A DNA stretch of 64,000 nt from Cloacibacterium sp047601505 (GCF_047601505.1 NZ_JASGJD010000001.1:2232001-2296000); one strand, 5' to 3'. Positions 1-8,733 are shown, numbered from the stretch's first letter. Numbers and translations are program-made. Notes: generated by a model from the sequence alone, not told the origin.

Positions 1-320
1 CTCTTCAATGGATTGAAAACAATGGAGGAATTGAAGCTGCCGAAGAAAGAAATAACGCCAAAGCAAAACTTCTTTATGATGAAATAGACCACAATCCTAA
101 TTTTGAATGTTTCTCTGTTCCAGAAGATAGAAGCACTATGAATGTTTCTTTCTACTTGACAGACGAATCTAAAAAAGAACAATTTGATGCCACTTGGAAA
201 GCAGCAGGAATTAGTGGCTTAAACGGACACAGAAGTCTAGGAGGTTACAGAGCAAGTATTTACAACGCAATGCCAATAGAAAGCGTTCAGGTACTTGTAG
301 ATGTAATGAAATCAATATAA
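1..320 (+). CDS. serC: Phosphoserine aminotransferase, C-terminal part
   Basis: Only the last 105 codons are present; the 5' part lies outside the window and the reading frame begins at base 3. SerC is a PLP enzyme of the serine pathway that interconverts 3-phosphohydroxypyruvate and O-phosphoserine. The C-terminal signature GHRSLGGYRASIYNAMP is that of the SerC family, where the conserved His-Arg segment helps bind the phosphate of the substrate. The gene is followed by a SerA-like gene and a DUF1015 gene on the same strand, an order I recall as common in Flavobacteriia. A 14-bp stem hairpin separates it from the next gene. Confidence 0.93.
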   Translation, partial: LQWIENNGGIEAAEERNNAKAKLLYDEIDHNPNFECFSVPEDRSTMNVSFYLTDESKKEQFDATWKAAGISGLNGHRSLGGYRASIYNAMPIESVQVLVDVMKSI

Positions 321-323
321 TAA

Positions 324-362
324 AATTGGGATATTAGGTAAAAAAAATCTAATATCCCAATT
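324..362 (+). terminator. 14-bp stem hairpin between serC and the serA-like gene
   Basis: Perfect inverted arms at 324-337 and 349-362 (AATTGGGATATTAG and its complement) enclose an A-rich loop. The plus strand has no clear T-tract after the stem, so this may be a weak terminator, an mRNA stability element or a processing site that uncouples serC from the downstream genes. Confidence 0.5.
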
Positions 363-399
363 AAAATAAATACTAAAAACCAAGTTGCCTCAAAAAAGC

Positions 400-1365
400 A
401 TGAAAATATTAGCAAATGACGGAATTTCAACTTCGGGCGAGAATCTTTTAAAAGAAGCTGGACTAGAAATTTTGGACAATAGAGTTTCCCAAGAACATCT
501 TATCAATTTTATCAATGAAAACAATGTGGACGTTTTATTGGTAAAAAATGCTACTGCAATTAATAATGAAATTATCGATTCTTGTAAAAGCCTTAAAATT
601 ATAGGAAAAGCAGGCATTACAATGGATAATATAGCCGTAGATCATGCTATAGAAAAAGGATTGTTTGTAATTTCGACGCCCAATTCTTATTCTAAAGCAA
701 TTTCTGAGATGGCATTTGCACATTTTCTAACCTTAGCAAGACACCTTCACGATTCTAACAGATTAATGCCTCTAGAAGGAGATTCTAAATTTAATTTGTT
801 AAAAAAATCATATCAAAATGCTACCGAACTTCATGGTAAAACTCTTGGTGTGATTGGGATGGACAATAATGCTCTGGAAGTTATTAAAACGGGTATTTCT
901 TTAGGAATGAATCTATTAGCTTATAGCAAAAATCCTAAAACCGAAAATGTAACTTTAGAGTTTTTTGATGGTCAAAAACTTGTTTTTGAAATAAAATCTG
1001 TTAAATTTGGAGAAATTTTAGAAAATTCAGACTTTATAAGTGTAATCTGTAATGAAGAAAATAGCTACATTTTAGATTCTGAACAATTCGAAATGATGAA
1101 AGATGGTGCTTATCTTGTAAATTTTGCAAAAGGCGCTGTAAACGAAGTATCTCTGGTAGAATATCTAGAAAACAAAAAAATAGCAGGCGCTGCTTTGGAT
1201 GTTTTCGAATTAGAGCCAAAGCCAGACATACAGGTTCTTATGAATCCTTCGTTGTCATTATCTCCTAATGTAGCATCTGTAACTACAGACGCTCAGGAAA
1301 AAACAGGTAAAGAATTAGCAGAACAAATTATTAAAATAAGTAGAGAATATTATGCCCACATTTAA
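400..1365 (+). CDS. SerA-like D-2-hydroxyacid dehydrogenase with replaced catalytic residues
   Basis: 321 residues starting at the ATG (MKILANDGIS); an in-frame TTG lies 15 bases upstream. The overall fold and many blocks match short flavobacterial phosphoglycerate dehydrogenases (HDSNRLMPLEGDS, EFFDGQ, FEMMKDG, ALDVFELEP). Key residues differ from the family: the NAD-binding GxGxxG is GMDNNA, the catalytic Arg block normally ARGG is AKGA, the catalytic His block normally TPHIG is SPNVA, the substrate-contact RSAT is KNAT, and GRGGVGMDN is GKAGITMDN. The frame is intact over full length, so it is not a simple pseudogene. It overlaps the DUF1015 gene by 14 bases. Normal dehydrogenase activity is doubtful; a regulatory, scaffold or changed-substrate role is inferred. 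Confidence 0.8.
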   Translation: MKILANDGISTSGENLLKEAGLEILDNRVSQEHLINFINENNVDVLLVKNATAINNEIIDSCKSLKIIGKAGITMDNIAVDHAIEKGLFVISTPNSYSKAISEMAFAHFLTLARHLHDSNRLMPLEGDSKFNLLKKSYQNATELHGKTLGVIGMDNNALEVIKTGISLGMNLLAYSKNPKTENVTLEFFDGQKLVFEIKSVKFGEILENSDFISVICNEENSYILDSEQFEMMKDGAYLVNFAKGAVNEVSLVEYLENKKIAGAALDVFELEPKPDIQVLMNPSLSLSPNVASVTTDAQEKTGKELAEQIIKISREYYAHI

Positions 1366-2596
1366 ACCATTTAGAGGAGTAAGACCTCATAATGATTTTG
1401 TTGATGTTTTTCCTACACATCCTATTGAGAATTTTTCTCAGGAAGAAATTAACAAAAAAGCAGCAGAAGACTCGTCTTACATTCAAATGTTAAAACCATA
1501 TCTGTGCAGCAAATCTAAAGACGTAGATCGTAACTTACGAAAAGTAAGAACCAATTACGAAGAAATGTTAGCAGAAAACAAGTTAGTACAAGATTCTTCT
1601 AGCTATTACCTTTACGAGCAAATCTTACCCAACAAAACCATTTTTAGAGGATTATTAGGATTAATCAGTATTGATGATTTCAGAGATGGCAAAATTAAAA
1701 GACACGAAGCCGCTCTTAAAAACAAATACGAAAAATTTACCCATTATCTGGAAAAAGTACATCTTCATGCAGAACCGCTTCTTCTTACCTATCAGTCTAG
1801 CCCAAAGGTAGAATTGCTGATGAACCACGAAGAAAAAAACGTTCCTATTATCAATTATACCGATGAGCGAGGTATAAGACATAAAGTGTGGAGAATAGAC
1901 AACAGATTAAAACTTCAACAATTTAAAGAAGTTCTAGACCAGATTGAAACTTTCTATTTAGCAGACGGAAATCACAGAATAGATTCTTCTTCTCAATATG
2001 CTCAAAAATTAAAAGAAAAAAACAAAAGACATAATGGTAACGAACCTTATAACTTTGTTTTAAGCTATTTGGTTTCTAATCAATCTATCAAAATACACGA
2101 TTATAACAGAGTTGTAAAAGGATTGAACGGACTTTCTAAAGAAGAATTTTTAGCTAAAATTTCGGAAAATTTCCTTATTCACGAAAAAGGAGAAAAACCA
2201 TACTATCCTTCGCAGAAATACCACATTTCTATGTATATGGATGGTACCTTCTACTCTCTTCACGTAAAACATGACCTTCGTAATTTAGATAAAGGTTTAG
2301 ATAGTGTAGATCATCATTTGTTATTCAAATACATCCTTAGTCCAATATTAGGCATCGAAAATGACAATGAAGAAAATGAAAGACTAAATTTTGTAAAAGG
2401 AAGTTCAGACATTGAAGGAATTGCTAAGCTTAAAGAAAAAGTAGATTCAGAAGAATTTACTGTAGGATTCGTGTTACACCCAGTTGGTTTTAACGATATT
2501 GTAAAATTAACCAGCGAAAACCTTCAAATGCCACCAAAATGTACTTATATTGAACCCAAATTAGTAACAGCATTACTAATGTACGATATGGATTAA
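1352..2596 (+). CDS. DUF1015 family protein
   Basis: 414 residues. The N-terminus MPTFKPFRGVRPH and the block around residue 205, LADGNHRIDSS, identify DUF1015, a family of unknown function often linked to serine-pathway genes. The family signature is usually ADGHHR; here the first His is Asn (ADGNHR). The motif resembles the DGHHR-type phosphate-handling loop of ParB/sulfiredoxin-like proteins, which is an inference. The start overlaps the end of the SerA-like gene by 14 bases, indicating translational coupling. Both partners carry substitutions at their most conserved sites, which suggests joint divergence. Confidence 0.85.
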   Translation: MPTFKPFRGVRPHNDFVDVFPTHPIENFSQEEINKKAAEDSSYIQMLKPYLCSKSKDVDRNLRKVRTNYEEMLAENKLVQDSSSYYLYEQILPNKTIFRGLLGLISIDDFRDGKIKRHEAALKNKYEKFTHYLEKVHLHAEPLLLTYQSSPKVELLMNHEEKNVPIINYTDERGIRHKVWRIDNRLKLQQFKEVLDQIETFYLADGNHRIDSSSQYAQKLKEKNKRHNGNEPYNFVLSYLVSNQSIKIHDYNRVVKGLNGLSKEEFLAKISENFLIHEKGEKPYYPSQKYHISMYMDGTFYSLHVKHDLRNLDKGLDSVDHHLLFKYILSPILGIENDNEENERLNFVKGSSDIEGIAKLKEKVDSEEFTVGFVLHPVGFNDIVKLTSENLQMPPKCTYIEPKLVTALLMYDMD

Positions 2597-2657
2597 AATT
2601 TCTTTGGGAAAAGTTTTAAATTTTATTTAATTTAGTACTCCCAAAAGAAAATTTGAT

Positions 2658-4022
2658 ATGAAGAAACTATTTTACGTACTTCCGCTCTTTTTGGGCGGAA
2701 TTTTTTATGCCCAAAATTTTAAAGCAGATTCAACTCAATTCAAAAAAATTTCCAACGAAATTTTAGTAAAAGGAAAAGGTTATGATGATTTGAGAGAACT
2801 TACCAAAAACATTGGTAACAGACTTTGCGGAAGTGCTAATTACGAAAAAGCCACACAATGGGCAATGCAAAAACTAAAAGATGCTGGAGCAGATAAAGTT
2901 TGGTTTCAACCAGTAATGGTAAAGGTTTGGACAAGAGGTGCAGAATCTTTAAAAATAAAAACTGGCAACGGAAAGTGGGAAAATGTAAAAATGCTTTCTC
3001 TTGGCAACTCCGAAGGCACTAAAGGTAAAGATTTAAAAGGAGAAATTTTGGTAGTGAAAACTTTAGAAGAATTCTTAAAAATGCCAGACGAATTGGTAAA
3101 AAACAAAATAGTATTTTTTAATTATCCTTTTAATCAAGAGTTTTTAACAACTGGGCAAGCTTATGGAGACGCTGGCAAATACAGAAGAGTTACCGCTTCT
3201 GAAGTTGCTAAAAAAGGAGGAAAAGCAGTTATTATCCGTTCTTTGACTTCAAATTTTGATGATGTTCCGCATACAGGTTCTTTAAAATATGATGACGGAA
3301 TTGCAAAAATTCCTGCCATTGCCATTGGTGCAGAAACTGCCAATAAATTAGAAAATTCATTACTAAAAAAACAACATATTGAAGCTATTTTGAATTCTAA
3401 TTGCGGAATGAACGGCGAAAAACTTACCAATTCTGTGATTGGAGAAATTACAGGCAATAAAGATAAAAGTGTAATTGTAGTGAGCGGACATTTAGATTCT
3501 TGGGATGTAGGCGAAGGCGCACATGATGATGGCGCTGGCATTGTTCAAAGCATTGAAGTTCTTAGAACTTTCAAAAATTTGAATATAAAAAACAATCACA
3601 CCATAAGAGTTGTGTGCTATGCAAACGAAGAGAATGGATTGAGCGGAGGAAAAACATATATGGAAAATGTGAAAAAATCTGGCGAGCCTCATATTTTCGC
3701 ATTAGAAAGTGACAGTGGAGGCTTCACACCAAGAAGTTTTTCTTTGGGAATGAGTGATGAGAAAGCAAAATCTATGAAATCTTGGGAAAAACTCTTCAAT
3801 CCATACGGAATTTTTGAATTTGCAGGAAATTATGGAGGGGCAGACATAACGCCGCTAAGAGAACTAAATGTTCCTGTTTCTGAATACGTTACAGATTCTC
3901 AAAGATATTTTGACATCCATCATACTCCTGAAGATACTTTCGAAAAAGTAAACAGACGAGAATTGCTTCTAGGAGCTACGGTAATGACACAATTAATTTA
4001 TATGATTGACCAGAATTGGTAA
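2658..4022 (+). CDS. M28 family metallopeptidase, exported
   Basis: 454 residues with an N-terminal signal peptide (about 1-18, ending FYAQ). The middle holds a PA-type insertion (about 100-250), followed by the M28 zinc peptidase domain. Visible metal ligands and catalytic residues are H278 in GHLDSWD, D290 in AHDDGAG, the E324/E325 pair in NEENG, D352 in ESDSGG and a His in DIHHTPEDT (421-422). The set matches carboxypeptidase Q-like M28 enzymes that remove residues from peptides. The enzyme is probably periplasmic or secreted and used in peptide scavenging. No terminator is seen before the small gene that follows. Confidence 0.92.
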   Translation: MKKLFYVLPLFLGGIFYAQNFKADSTQFKKISNEILVKGKGYDDLRELTKNIGNRLCGSANYEKATQWAMQKLKDAGADKVWFQPVMVKVWTRGAESLKIKTGNGKWENVKMLSLGNSEGTKGKDLKGEILVVKTLEEFLKMPDELVKNKIVFFNYPFNQEFLTTGQAYGDAGKYRRVTASEVAKKGGKAVIIRSLTSNFDDVPHTGSLKYDDGIAKIPAIAIGAETANKLENSLLKKQHIEAILNSNCGMNGEKLTNSVIGEITGNKDKSVIVVSGHLDSWDVGEGAHDDGAGIVQSIEVLRTFKNLNIKNNHTIRVVCYANEENGLSGGKTYMENVKKSGEPHIFALESDSGGFTPRSFSLGMSDEKAKSMKSWEKLFNPYGIFEFAGNYGGADITPLRELNVPVSEYVTDSQRYFDIHHTPEDTFEKVNRRELLLGATVMTQLIYMIDQNW

Positions 4023-4027
4023 AGTTT

Positions 4028-4336
4028 ATGATTAATAGATTTGCAAAGCTTTCAATACTAATTAATTTAATTTTTGAAATTATCATTTTAAAAATTAATT
4101 ATAATATTGCAGAAAAATACTTATCATCAGATAGTAAAACTCAAGCACTTGGTTTATTTAAAATACAATATTTTTACCAATATTATCTATTTATTTTTGT
4201 AATTATAGCAATTATTTTTTCAATTCTATCAAAAAGAAAAAACGAGAATCAACGTTTAATTTATATATCAATTATTTTTTCAATTATTTCAATTATTTTG
4301 ATTTTTTCAAGAATTTGGAGATTGATGATACTTTAA
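4028..4336 (+). CDS. Small membrane protein of unknown function
   Basis: 102 residues from the ATG (MINRFAKLS); an in-frame TTG start 12 bases upstream would overlap the preceding peptidase gene. I do not recognise a family. Three hydrophobic segments are visible, at about residues 8-25, 50-70 and 80-97, separated by a short charged KRKNENQ loop. It lies 5 bases after the peptidase stop and 1 base before the diacylglycerol kinase start, so it is probably co-transcribed. The codon use is very AT-rich, like its neighbours. Confidence 0.6.
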   Translation: MINRFAKLSILINLIFEIIILKINYNIAEKYLSSDSKTQALGLFKIQYFYQYYLFIFVIIAIIFSILSKRKNENQRLIYISIIFSIISIILIFSRIWRLMIL

Positions 4337-4337
4337 T

Positions 4338-4694
4338 ATGAAAAAACCTCCATTTTATAAGAGTTTACTCTATTCCTTCAAAGGCTTTTTTTGGATGTTA
4401 AAATCCGAAAGAAACTTTCAGTTGGAGGTTTTGGCATTGATTGTAAATTTATTTTTAATCGTTTATTTTGAGCTTAACTCTACAGATGCCGCTCTTATTA
4501 TTTTGGTTTGTTTTTTAGTTTTAATAACTGAAGCTCTTAATACCGCAGTTGAAAAAATCTGCGATTTTGTAGAACCCAATTTCAATAAAAAGATAGGTTT
4601 AATAAAAGATATTGCAGCAGGAGCAGTAATTTTGGCTACTTTTCTTTCTATTATTGTAGGAATATTAGTTTATAGCAAATATTTTTTTAATTGA
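4338..4694 (+). CDS. dgkA: Diacylglycerol kinase / undecaprenol kinase family
   Basis: 118 residues, the usual length of the small integral-membrane DagK family. It phosphorylates diacylglycerol (or undecaprenol in some members) with ATP at the inner membrane, recycling lipids released by envelope synthesis. The family signature is clear: EALNTAVEKICDFVEP with the catalytic Glu, followed by KDIAAGAV. Three transmembrane helices are visible after an N-terminal amphipathic segment (FKGFFWMLKSERNFQ). It starts directly after the small membrane protein gene and lies 26 bases before the MFS gene. Confidence 0.93.
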   Translation: MKKPPFYKSLLYSFKGFFWMLKSERNFQLEVLALIVNLFLIVYFELNSTDAALIILVCFLVLITEALNTAVEKICDFVEPNFNKKIGLIKDIAAGAVILATFLSIIVGILVYSKYFFN

Positions 4695-4720
4695 ATTTTT
4701 AATTTTTTTCACTTTCGAAA

Positions 4721-5911
4721 ATGCAATCTCCAATAAAACTATATCAACAAGCTTTTACAGGTTTGCCAAAAAATATTTGGTTGCTTTCCTTTGTAATGCT
4801 TATCAACCGAAGCGGAACAATGGTGCTTGCATTTCTTACCTTATATTGCACTCAATATCTTCATCAAACGCCTAAGTTAGCAGGTTTAGCAATTGCAGTT
4901 TATGGTTTAGGTTCAATTTTAGGAGCCTATTTTGGAGGGAGATTAAGTGATAAATTTGGTTATCATTTTGTACAAGTTTCGGCTTTAATTGGTGGTGGCT
5001 TTTTCTTTATTTTAGCACCTTTTGCTCAGAATTTTCATGTTTTTTTAATTATTATTTTTCTTTTGGCGGCAGTAAATGAGAGTTTCAGACCAGCTAATAC
5101 TGCGGCTATTGCAGCAAATTCTACACCTGAAATAAGAACCAGAAGTTTTGCATTGCTTAGATTAGCCATGAATTTTGGATGGAGCATTGGAACTTTTTTG
5201 GGAGGAATTTTATCTCATTACGACTACAAATATTTGTTTTTTGCAGATGGTTGTACCAGTATTTTTGCGGGATTAATTATGTTAACCTTGAAATTTAAAA
5301 CTGCCGAAATTCATAAAAATCATTTAGAAGAAGCCAAACTAGATGTTTCGCCTCTTAAAAATAAACCTTTTATCTATTTTATTTTAGGAACACTACTCTA
5401 CACTTTTTGTTTCTTTCAATTGTTTACCAATATCCCTTTGTTTTATAAAGTTGGTTTGAATTTAGACGAACAAATTATTGGTATTGTGATGTCTTTAAAC
5501 GGAGTTCTTATTGTAATGATAGAAATGGTTTTGGTAAATGCAATAGACCATAAATACAGTAAAAAAATCATTATTGTTTCTGGTACTTTGTTGATGGTTT
5601 TCTTTTATTTGATAAACAGTGGAATGAATTTTCTGCATGCATTTTTTATAGCTTTCGGAGGAATGCTTATCATCACATTTGGCGAAATCCTTTCTTTACC
5701 ATTTATGAATTCTTATTACTTAAAATTTGCAGGAAAAGTTAACACCGGGAAATATGCTTCCATTTACATGATGACTTGGAGTATTGGTCAGATTTTAGCA
5801 GGTTATATCGGCGGAATGATTATCAATTCTTATGGGTTTCCACCACTTTGGATGGTTTGTTCTGCCCTTTCTTTACTCTGTGTTTTTATTTATTTTAAAG
5901 TGATAAAATAA
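4721..5911 (+). CDS. MFS transporter
   Basis: 396 residues with about twelve hydrophobic segments in two halves of six, and a loop near residue 195-210. The loop between helices 2 and 3 carries the MFS motif A form GGRLSDKFGYHF. Helix 4-5 contains NESFRPANTAAIA, as in drug and metabolite exporters of the DHA1 type. The substrate cannot be told from sequence. It follows dgkA by 26 bases on the same strand. Confidence 0.88.
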   Translation: MQSPIKLYQQAFTGLPKNIWLLSFVMLINRSGTMVLAFLTLYCTQYLHQTPKLAGLAIAVYGLGSILGAYFGGRLSDKFGYHFVQVSALIGGGFFFILAPFAQNFHVFLIIIFLLAAVNESFRPANTAAIAANSTPEIRTRSFALLRLAMNFGWSIGTFLGGILSHYDYKYLFFADGCTSIFAGLIMLTLKFKTAEIHKNHLEEAKLDVSPLKNKPFIYFILGTLLYTFCFFQLFTNIPLFYKVGLNLDEQIIGIVMSLNGVLIVMIEMVLVNAIDHKYSKKIIIVSGTLLMVFFYLINSGMNFLHAFFIAFGGMLIITFGEILSLPFMNSYYLKFAGKVNTGKYASIYMMTWSIGQILAGYIGGMIINSYGFPPLWMVCSALSLLCVFIYFKVIK

Positions 5912-5952
5912 TCTAAAAATATTGCATAATTTTGATGAATAATATTATTTAA

Positions 5953-6423
5953 ATGAATTACAAGTTATTACTATGTCTTTTTGTTGTGCTTCTAATTTGT
6001 TGTAACAAAAAGGAAACAAAATTTATAGGTATTTGGAATGTTAAAACTAAAATTCCATATTCAGCGAAATTGACACTCAATAAAAATCTTACTTTTTCTT
6101 ATAAAGGAGGTGCTTGTTTATCAAGTTTTCACTCTAATGGTGTTTGGAAAATAGTAAATGATACTCTAATTCTAAAAAGCAAATTACCTACCGAATGTTT
6201 TCACACTTCAAAATTCGGATATATATGTTATGAAATTAAAGATTCCCTAAAAATTAGAAATCAAACAACAATACCAAATTGTAAACCTAAAAATGTTGGA
6301 TATAATTTTATTAATTTTCAAGATGATAAATTTATATTAAAAAATGATTCTTTAGTTTATTTGATTGATAAAGATGATAATTGTGCAGATGATAATAATA
6401 AATTTTTAATCTCTAGAAATTAA
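5953..6423 (+). CDS. Predicted lipoprotein of unknown function
   Basis: 156 residues with a short lipoprotein signal: hydrophobic MNYKLLLCLFVVLLIC followed by Cys and KKE, so lipidation at C16 or C17 is expected. The mature part (FIGIWNVKTK, VWKIVNDTLIL) looks like a small beta-sheet lipocalin-like or META-like fold; this is only an impression. Four further cysteines could form disulfides in the periplasm. The gene ends at a strong terminator. Confidence 0.65.
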   Translation: MNYKLLLCLFVVLLICCNKKETKFIGIWNVKTKIPYSAKLTLNKNLTFSYKGGACLSSFHSNGVWKIVNDTLILKSKLPTECFHTSKFGYICYEIKDSLKIRNQTTIPNCKPKNVGYNFINFQDDKFILKNDSLVYLIDKDDNCADDNNKFLISRN

Positions 6424-6424
6424 A

Positions 6425-6452
6425 AAAACGCTCCAGAATTTCTGTAGCGTTT
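6425..6452. terminator. Bidirectional terminator between convergent genes
   Basis: Nested stem AAAACGCT...AGCGTTT with an inner CAGAA/TTCTG pair (6434-6444), flanked by A- and T-tracts. It separates the plus-strand lipoprotein gene from the minus-strand SPFH gene. Confidence 0.8.
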
Positions 6453-6476
6453 ATTTATGGTTATTAAATTAAAAAT

Positions 6477-8420
6477 TTATTTTTCAGGATTTAAAATTTC
6501 AGGCTTTTCAGTTTTTACCTCTTTTGTCTCAACTGTTTTTTTCTGCAATTGCTCTAATAATTGAAGACCAAGAAGTCCACTAATTCCGCCGTTTGCTGCA
6601 TCACCATTTCCTCCAATTAAAACATCTGGCATAATTTTTACATTTTGAGAAGCGATGTTTTCCATAATTTTTAATTGAGTAAAATTGCTACCACCCATTG
6701 CTTCTACAGAAAGTTTGTATGCTTCGGCATTAGATTTACCAATTGCCAAAATTTTCTCTGCTTCGGCATTACCTGTTAACGAAATTTGTTCTGCATTAGC
6801 TTTTGCCAAAAGTTCAATTTTTTCAGATTCTGCTTTTGCAAGAAGTCTTGTTTTTTCGGCTTCACCAGTTGCTAAAAGTTTTAATCTGTCTCCTTCAGCA
6901 TTTGCTTGTAATCTTACAGAATTAGCATCACCAGTCGCTTTTTTCACACTTGCATCGGCAATTCTTTCGGCAATTACTACCCCTTGGTCTGCCTTTACAA
7001 TCTCTTTTTGCATATCTGCAATTGCTGTTTCTTTTTCGAGACTTTGACGGGTTTCTTGCGCTAATTTTTCGGTTTCGTAAGTTATTTTTTGCTCTTCTGC
7101 CAGTTTTCTATCCGTTAAAGTTTTCATTAAACTTTCAGGAGGAACAATGTCTCCAATTAAAGTATCAACCCCGAAAACATTATATTGGTCTAAAACATTG
7201 CCAATATGTTCTCTAGCAGATTGTTGGCGTTCTTTTCTGGTTCCAAGGAAAGCAATTACATCTGAATCTTGAGCAGAATTACGGAAGTAGTTTCCAATGG
7301 TAGGTTCTAAAACCTGACTCACCAAATTCACCATATTTCCGAATCTTGCAATTACTTTTGGAGCTTCGTTAGTTGGGATGTGAATAATCTGAGAAACATC
7401 TAAATTGAAAGGGAAACCATCTTTACTTCTTACCGTAATTGTAGATAAGTTTTTATCTAATTGATGAGATTCGCTTCTTGCAGTTGCCCAGTTTAAAACC
7501 AAGTTGGTTGTTGGCACCAATTCTACTTTCATAATGTAAGGATTTACGGGATATTTACCTGGACCCAGAGGTTCTGCCCAAACTCCTTTGTAACCTTTTT
7601 CTACAATATTTCCGTGTTTAAATTCAGAACCGCTTAAATCTTTTCCTTCATCGCCTACATAAGAAATAACGACACCAACGTGTCCAATAGGGATTTCCGT
7701 CATGTGTACCATTTCAATTTTTGCAAACCAAGGATTTAAGAAATAAGAACCCGCCAAAATTACTTGTTCTTGCAAACCTTTATAACCTTCAGAATTCAAA
7801 AAGCCGTCAATATCTTGAAATTTATTGTGTCCTTCGATAATTTTACCAGCGATTTGTCCTTCTGCTAAAGGTTTTCCTTCTAAAGTTGTAACCACGCCTA
7901 CTGCATTATCTGGTATTACCGTCATGTCAGTAAGTTCTATCTCAAAAAGCAAAGTATTAATTCTGTAAGAGCCAGGTGTAATAATGGCCGTTTGTCTACC
8001 TTTTCTACCTCCGTTGTTTAAAAAAGCAACAGCATCCTGAAAAGAATCGCATTCTACTTTTCTGGCTAAAATTCTACCAGTTTCTAATTCTGCTCCATCT
8101 TTTGCTAAGAGCAAACCAATTTTACCTGTAGGAATTACTGTAAAAGGCTGAAAATTAATAGAATATTGCCAAATCCATTTCCCGAAATAAACTCCTGGAG
8201 CTAGTGTTTGTCCTTGGAAACCAGCTTCACCATTGATGGCGATAATTCTACCTTCGGGAAGTGTTTGTTTCCCGAATAATACAAACTTTTTGGTTACTAA
8301 ACCAATTTTGTCTTCAGGAACAATTACGAGCCCAAAGAAAACTCTCAAAACGAACTTGTAAAATACAAGACATAGGAAGATAACTCCTGCTGGAATCATC
8401 CAAGACTGAAATTCAATCAT
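6477..8420 (-). CDS. Flotillin-like SPFH protein with four N-terminal vault-like repeats
   Basis: 647 residues. A transmembrane helix lies at about 8-30. Four tandem beta repeats follow, each starting with an I/V-P-x-x-x-I/V-G block (VIVPEDKIG at 32, VIPTGKIG at 95, VIPDNAVG at 168, EIPIGHVG at 242) and each with a PGxY-like turn (74, 148, 222, 286). An SPFH/band 7 domain occupies about 302-460. A long Ala/Glu-rich coiled coil (about 440-590) has flotillin-type repeats (AEAEKIL, AKAESEKIELLAKANAE). A Gly-rich tail, GGNGDAANGG, follows. Flotillins form oligomeric membrane cages. The order of repeats, SPFH and coiled coil resembles major vault protein. It has no close partner gene. Confidence 0.88.
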   Translation of the reverse strand: MIEFQSWMIPAGVIFLCLVFYKFVLRVFFGLVIVPEDKIGLVTKKFVLFGKQTLPEGRIIAINGEAGFQGQTLAPGVYFGKWIWQYSINFQPFTVIPTGKIGLLLAKDGAELETGRILARKVECDSFQDAVAFLNNGGRKGRQTAIITPGSYRINTLLFEIELTDMTVIPDNAVGVVTTLEGKPLAEGQIAGKIIEGHNKFQDIDGFLNSEGYKGLQEQVILAGSYFLNPWFAKIEMVHMTEIPIGHVGVVISYVGDEGKDLSGSEFKHGNIVEKGYKGVWAEPLGPGKYPVNPYIMKVELVPTTNLVLNWATARSESHQLDKNLSTITVRSKDGFPFNLDVSQIIHIPTNEAPKVIARFGNMVNLVSQVLEPTIGNYFRNSAQDSDVIAFLGTRKERQQSAREHIGNVLDQYNVFGVDTLIGDIVPPESLMKTLTDRKLAEEQKITYETEKLAQETRQSLEKETAIADMQKEIVKADQGVVIAERIADASVKKATGDANSVRLQANAEGDRLKLLATGEAEKTRLLAKAESEKIELLAKANAEQISLTGNAEAEKILAIGKSNAEAYKLSVEAMGGSNFTQLKIMENIASQNVKIMPDVLIGGNGDAANGGISGLLGLQLLEQLQKKTVETKEVKTEKPEILNPEK

Positions 8421-8733
8421 AGTTTTATTTATTAAAATTATTGTTAAATTTTGGATACGAAAAATAATCCTAACCGTAGAAAAATCTAATAAAGTTAGAC
8501 AAAAAACAAATGCATGTTAAAATGATTTTTAACAGTAAAATTAGAATTTTGGAGGAGAGGTATTGAAGATAGTGAAACTAAATTCAGAGACTTCTTTAAG
8601 ATAAAATTTTGTAAAATGAATTTTCATTGTCATCAGTTAAATGTAGCAATTGCACTACACTACATTATACGTATAAGGTTACAATTTGGTTACGTTTTTT
8701 TTAATTATTTATATAAATCATTGATAATCAACA
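8421..8733. other. Intergenic region upstream of the SPFH gene
   Basis: 313 bases between the patatin stop and the SPFH start. It holds a perfect 12-bp palindrome TTATACGTATAA at 8665-8676 and, next to it, two GGTTAC copies at 8677-8682 and 8688-8693 (11-bp period). These could be an operator for the minus-strand SPFH gene. No convincing TAnnTTTG box or coding frame was seen. Confidence 0.4.

Noticed and set aside
400..1365. Possible pseudogene call for the SerA-like gene
   Set aside because: The frame is full length without stop or frameshift and overlaps the next gene normally, so it is reported as a diverged protein instead.
3161..3541. Antisense frame of 126 codons within the M28 peptidase gene
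   Set aside because: Lies fully inside a well-supported gene and shows no family motif; a by-product of codon bias.
6685..7047. Open antisense frame of 120 codons within the SPFH gene
   Set aside because: It is the complement of the repetitive coiled-coil coding region, with no ribosome-binding site, no recognisable protein and no promoter.
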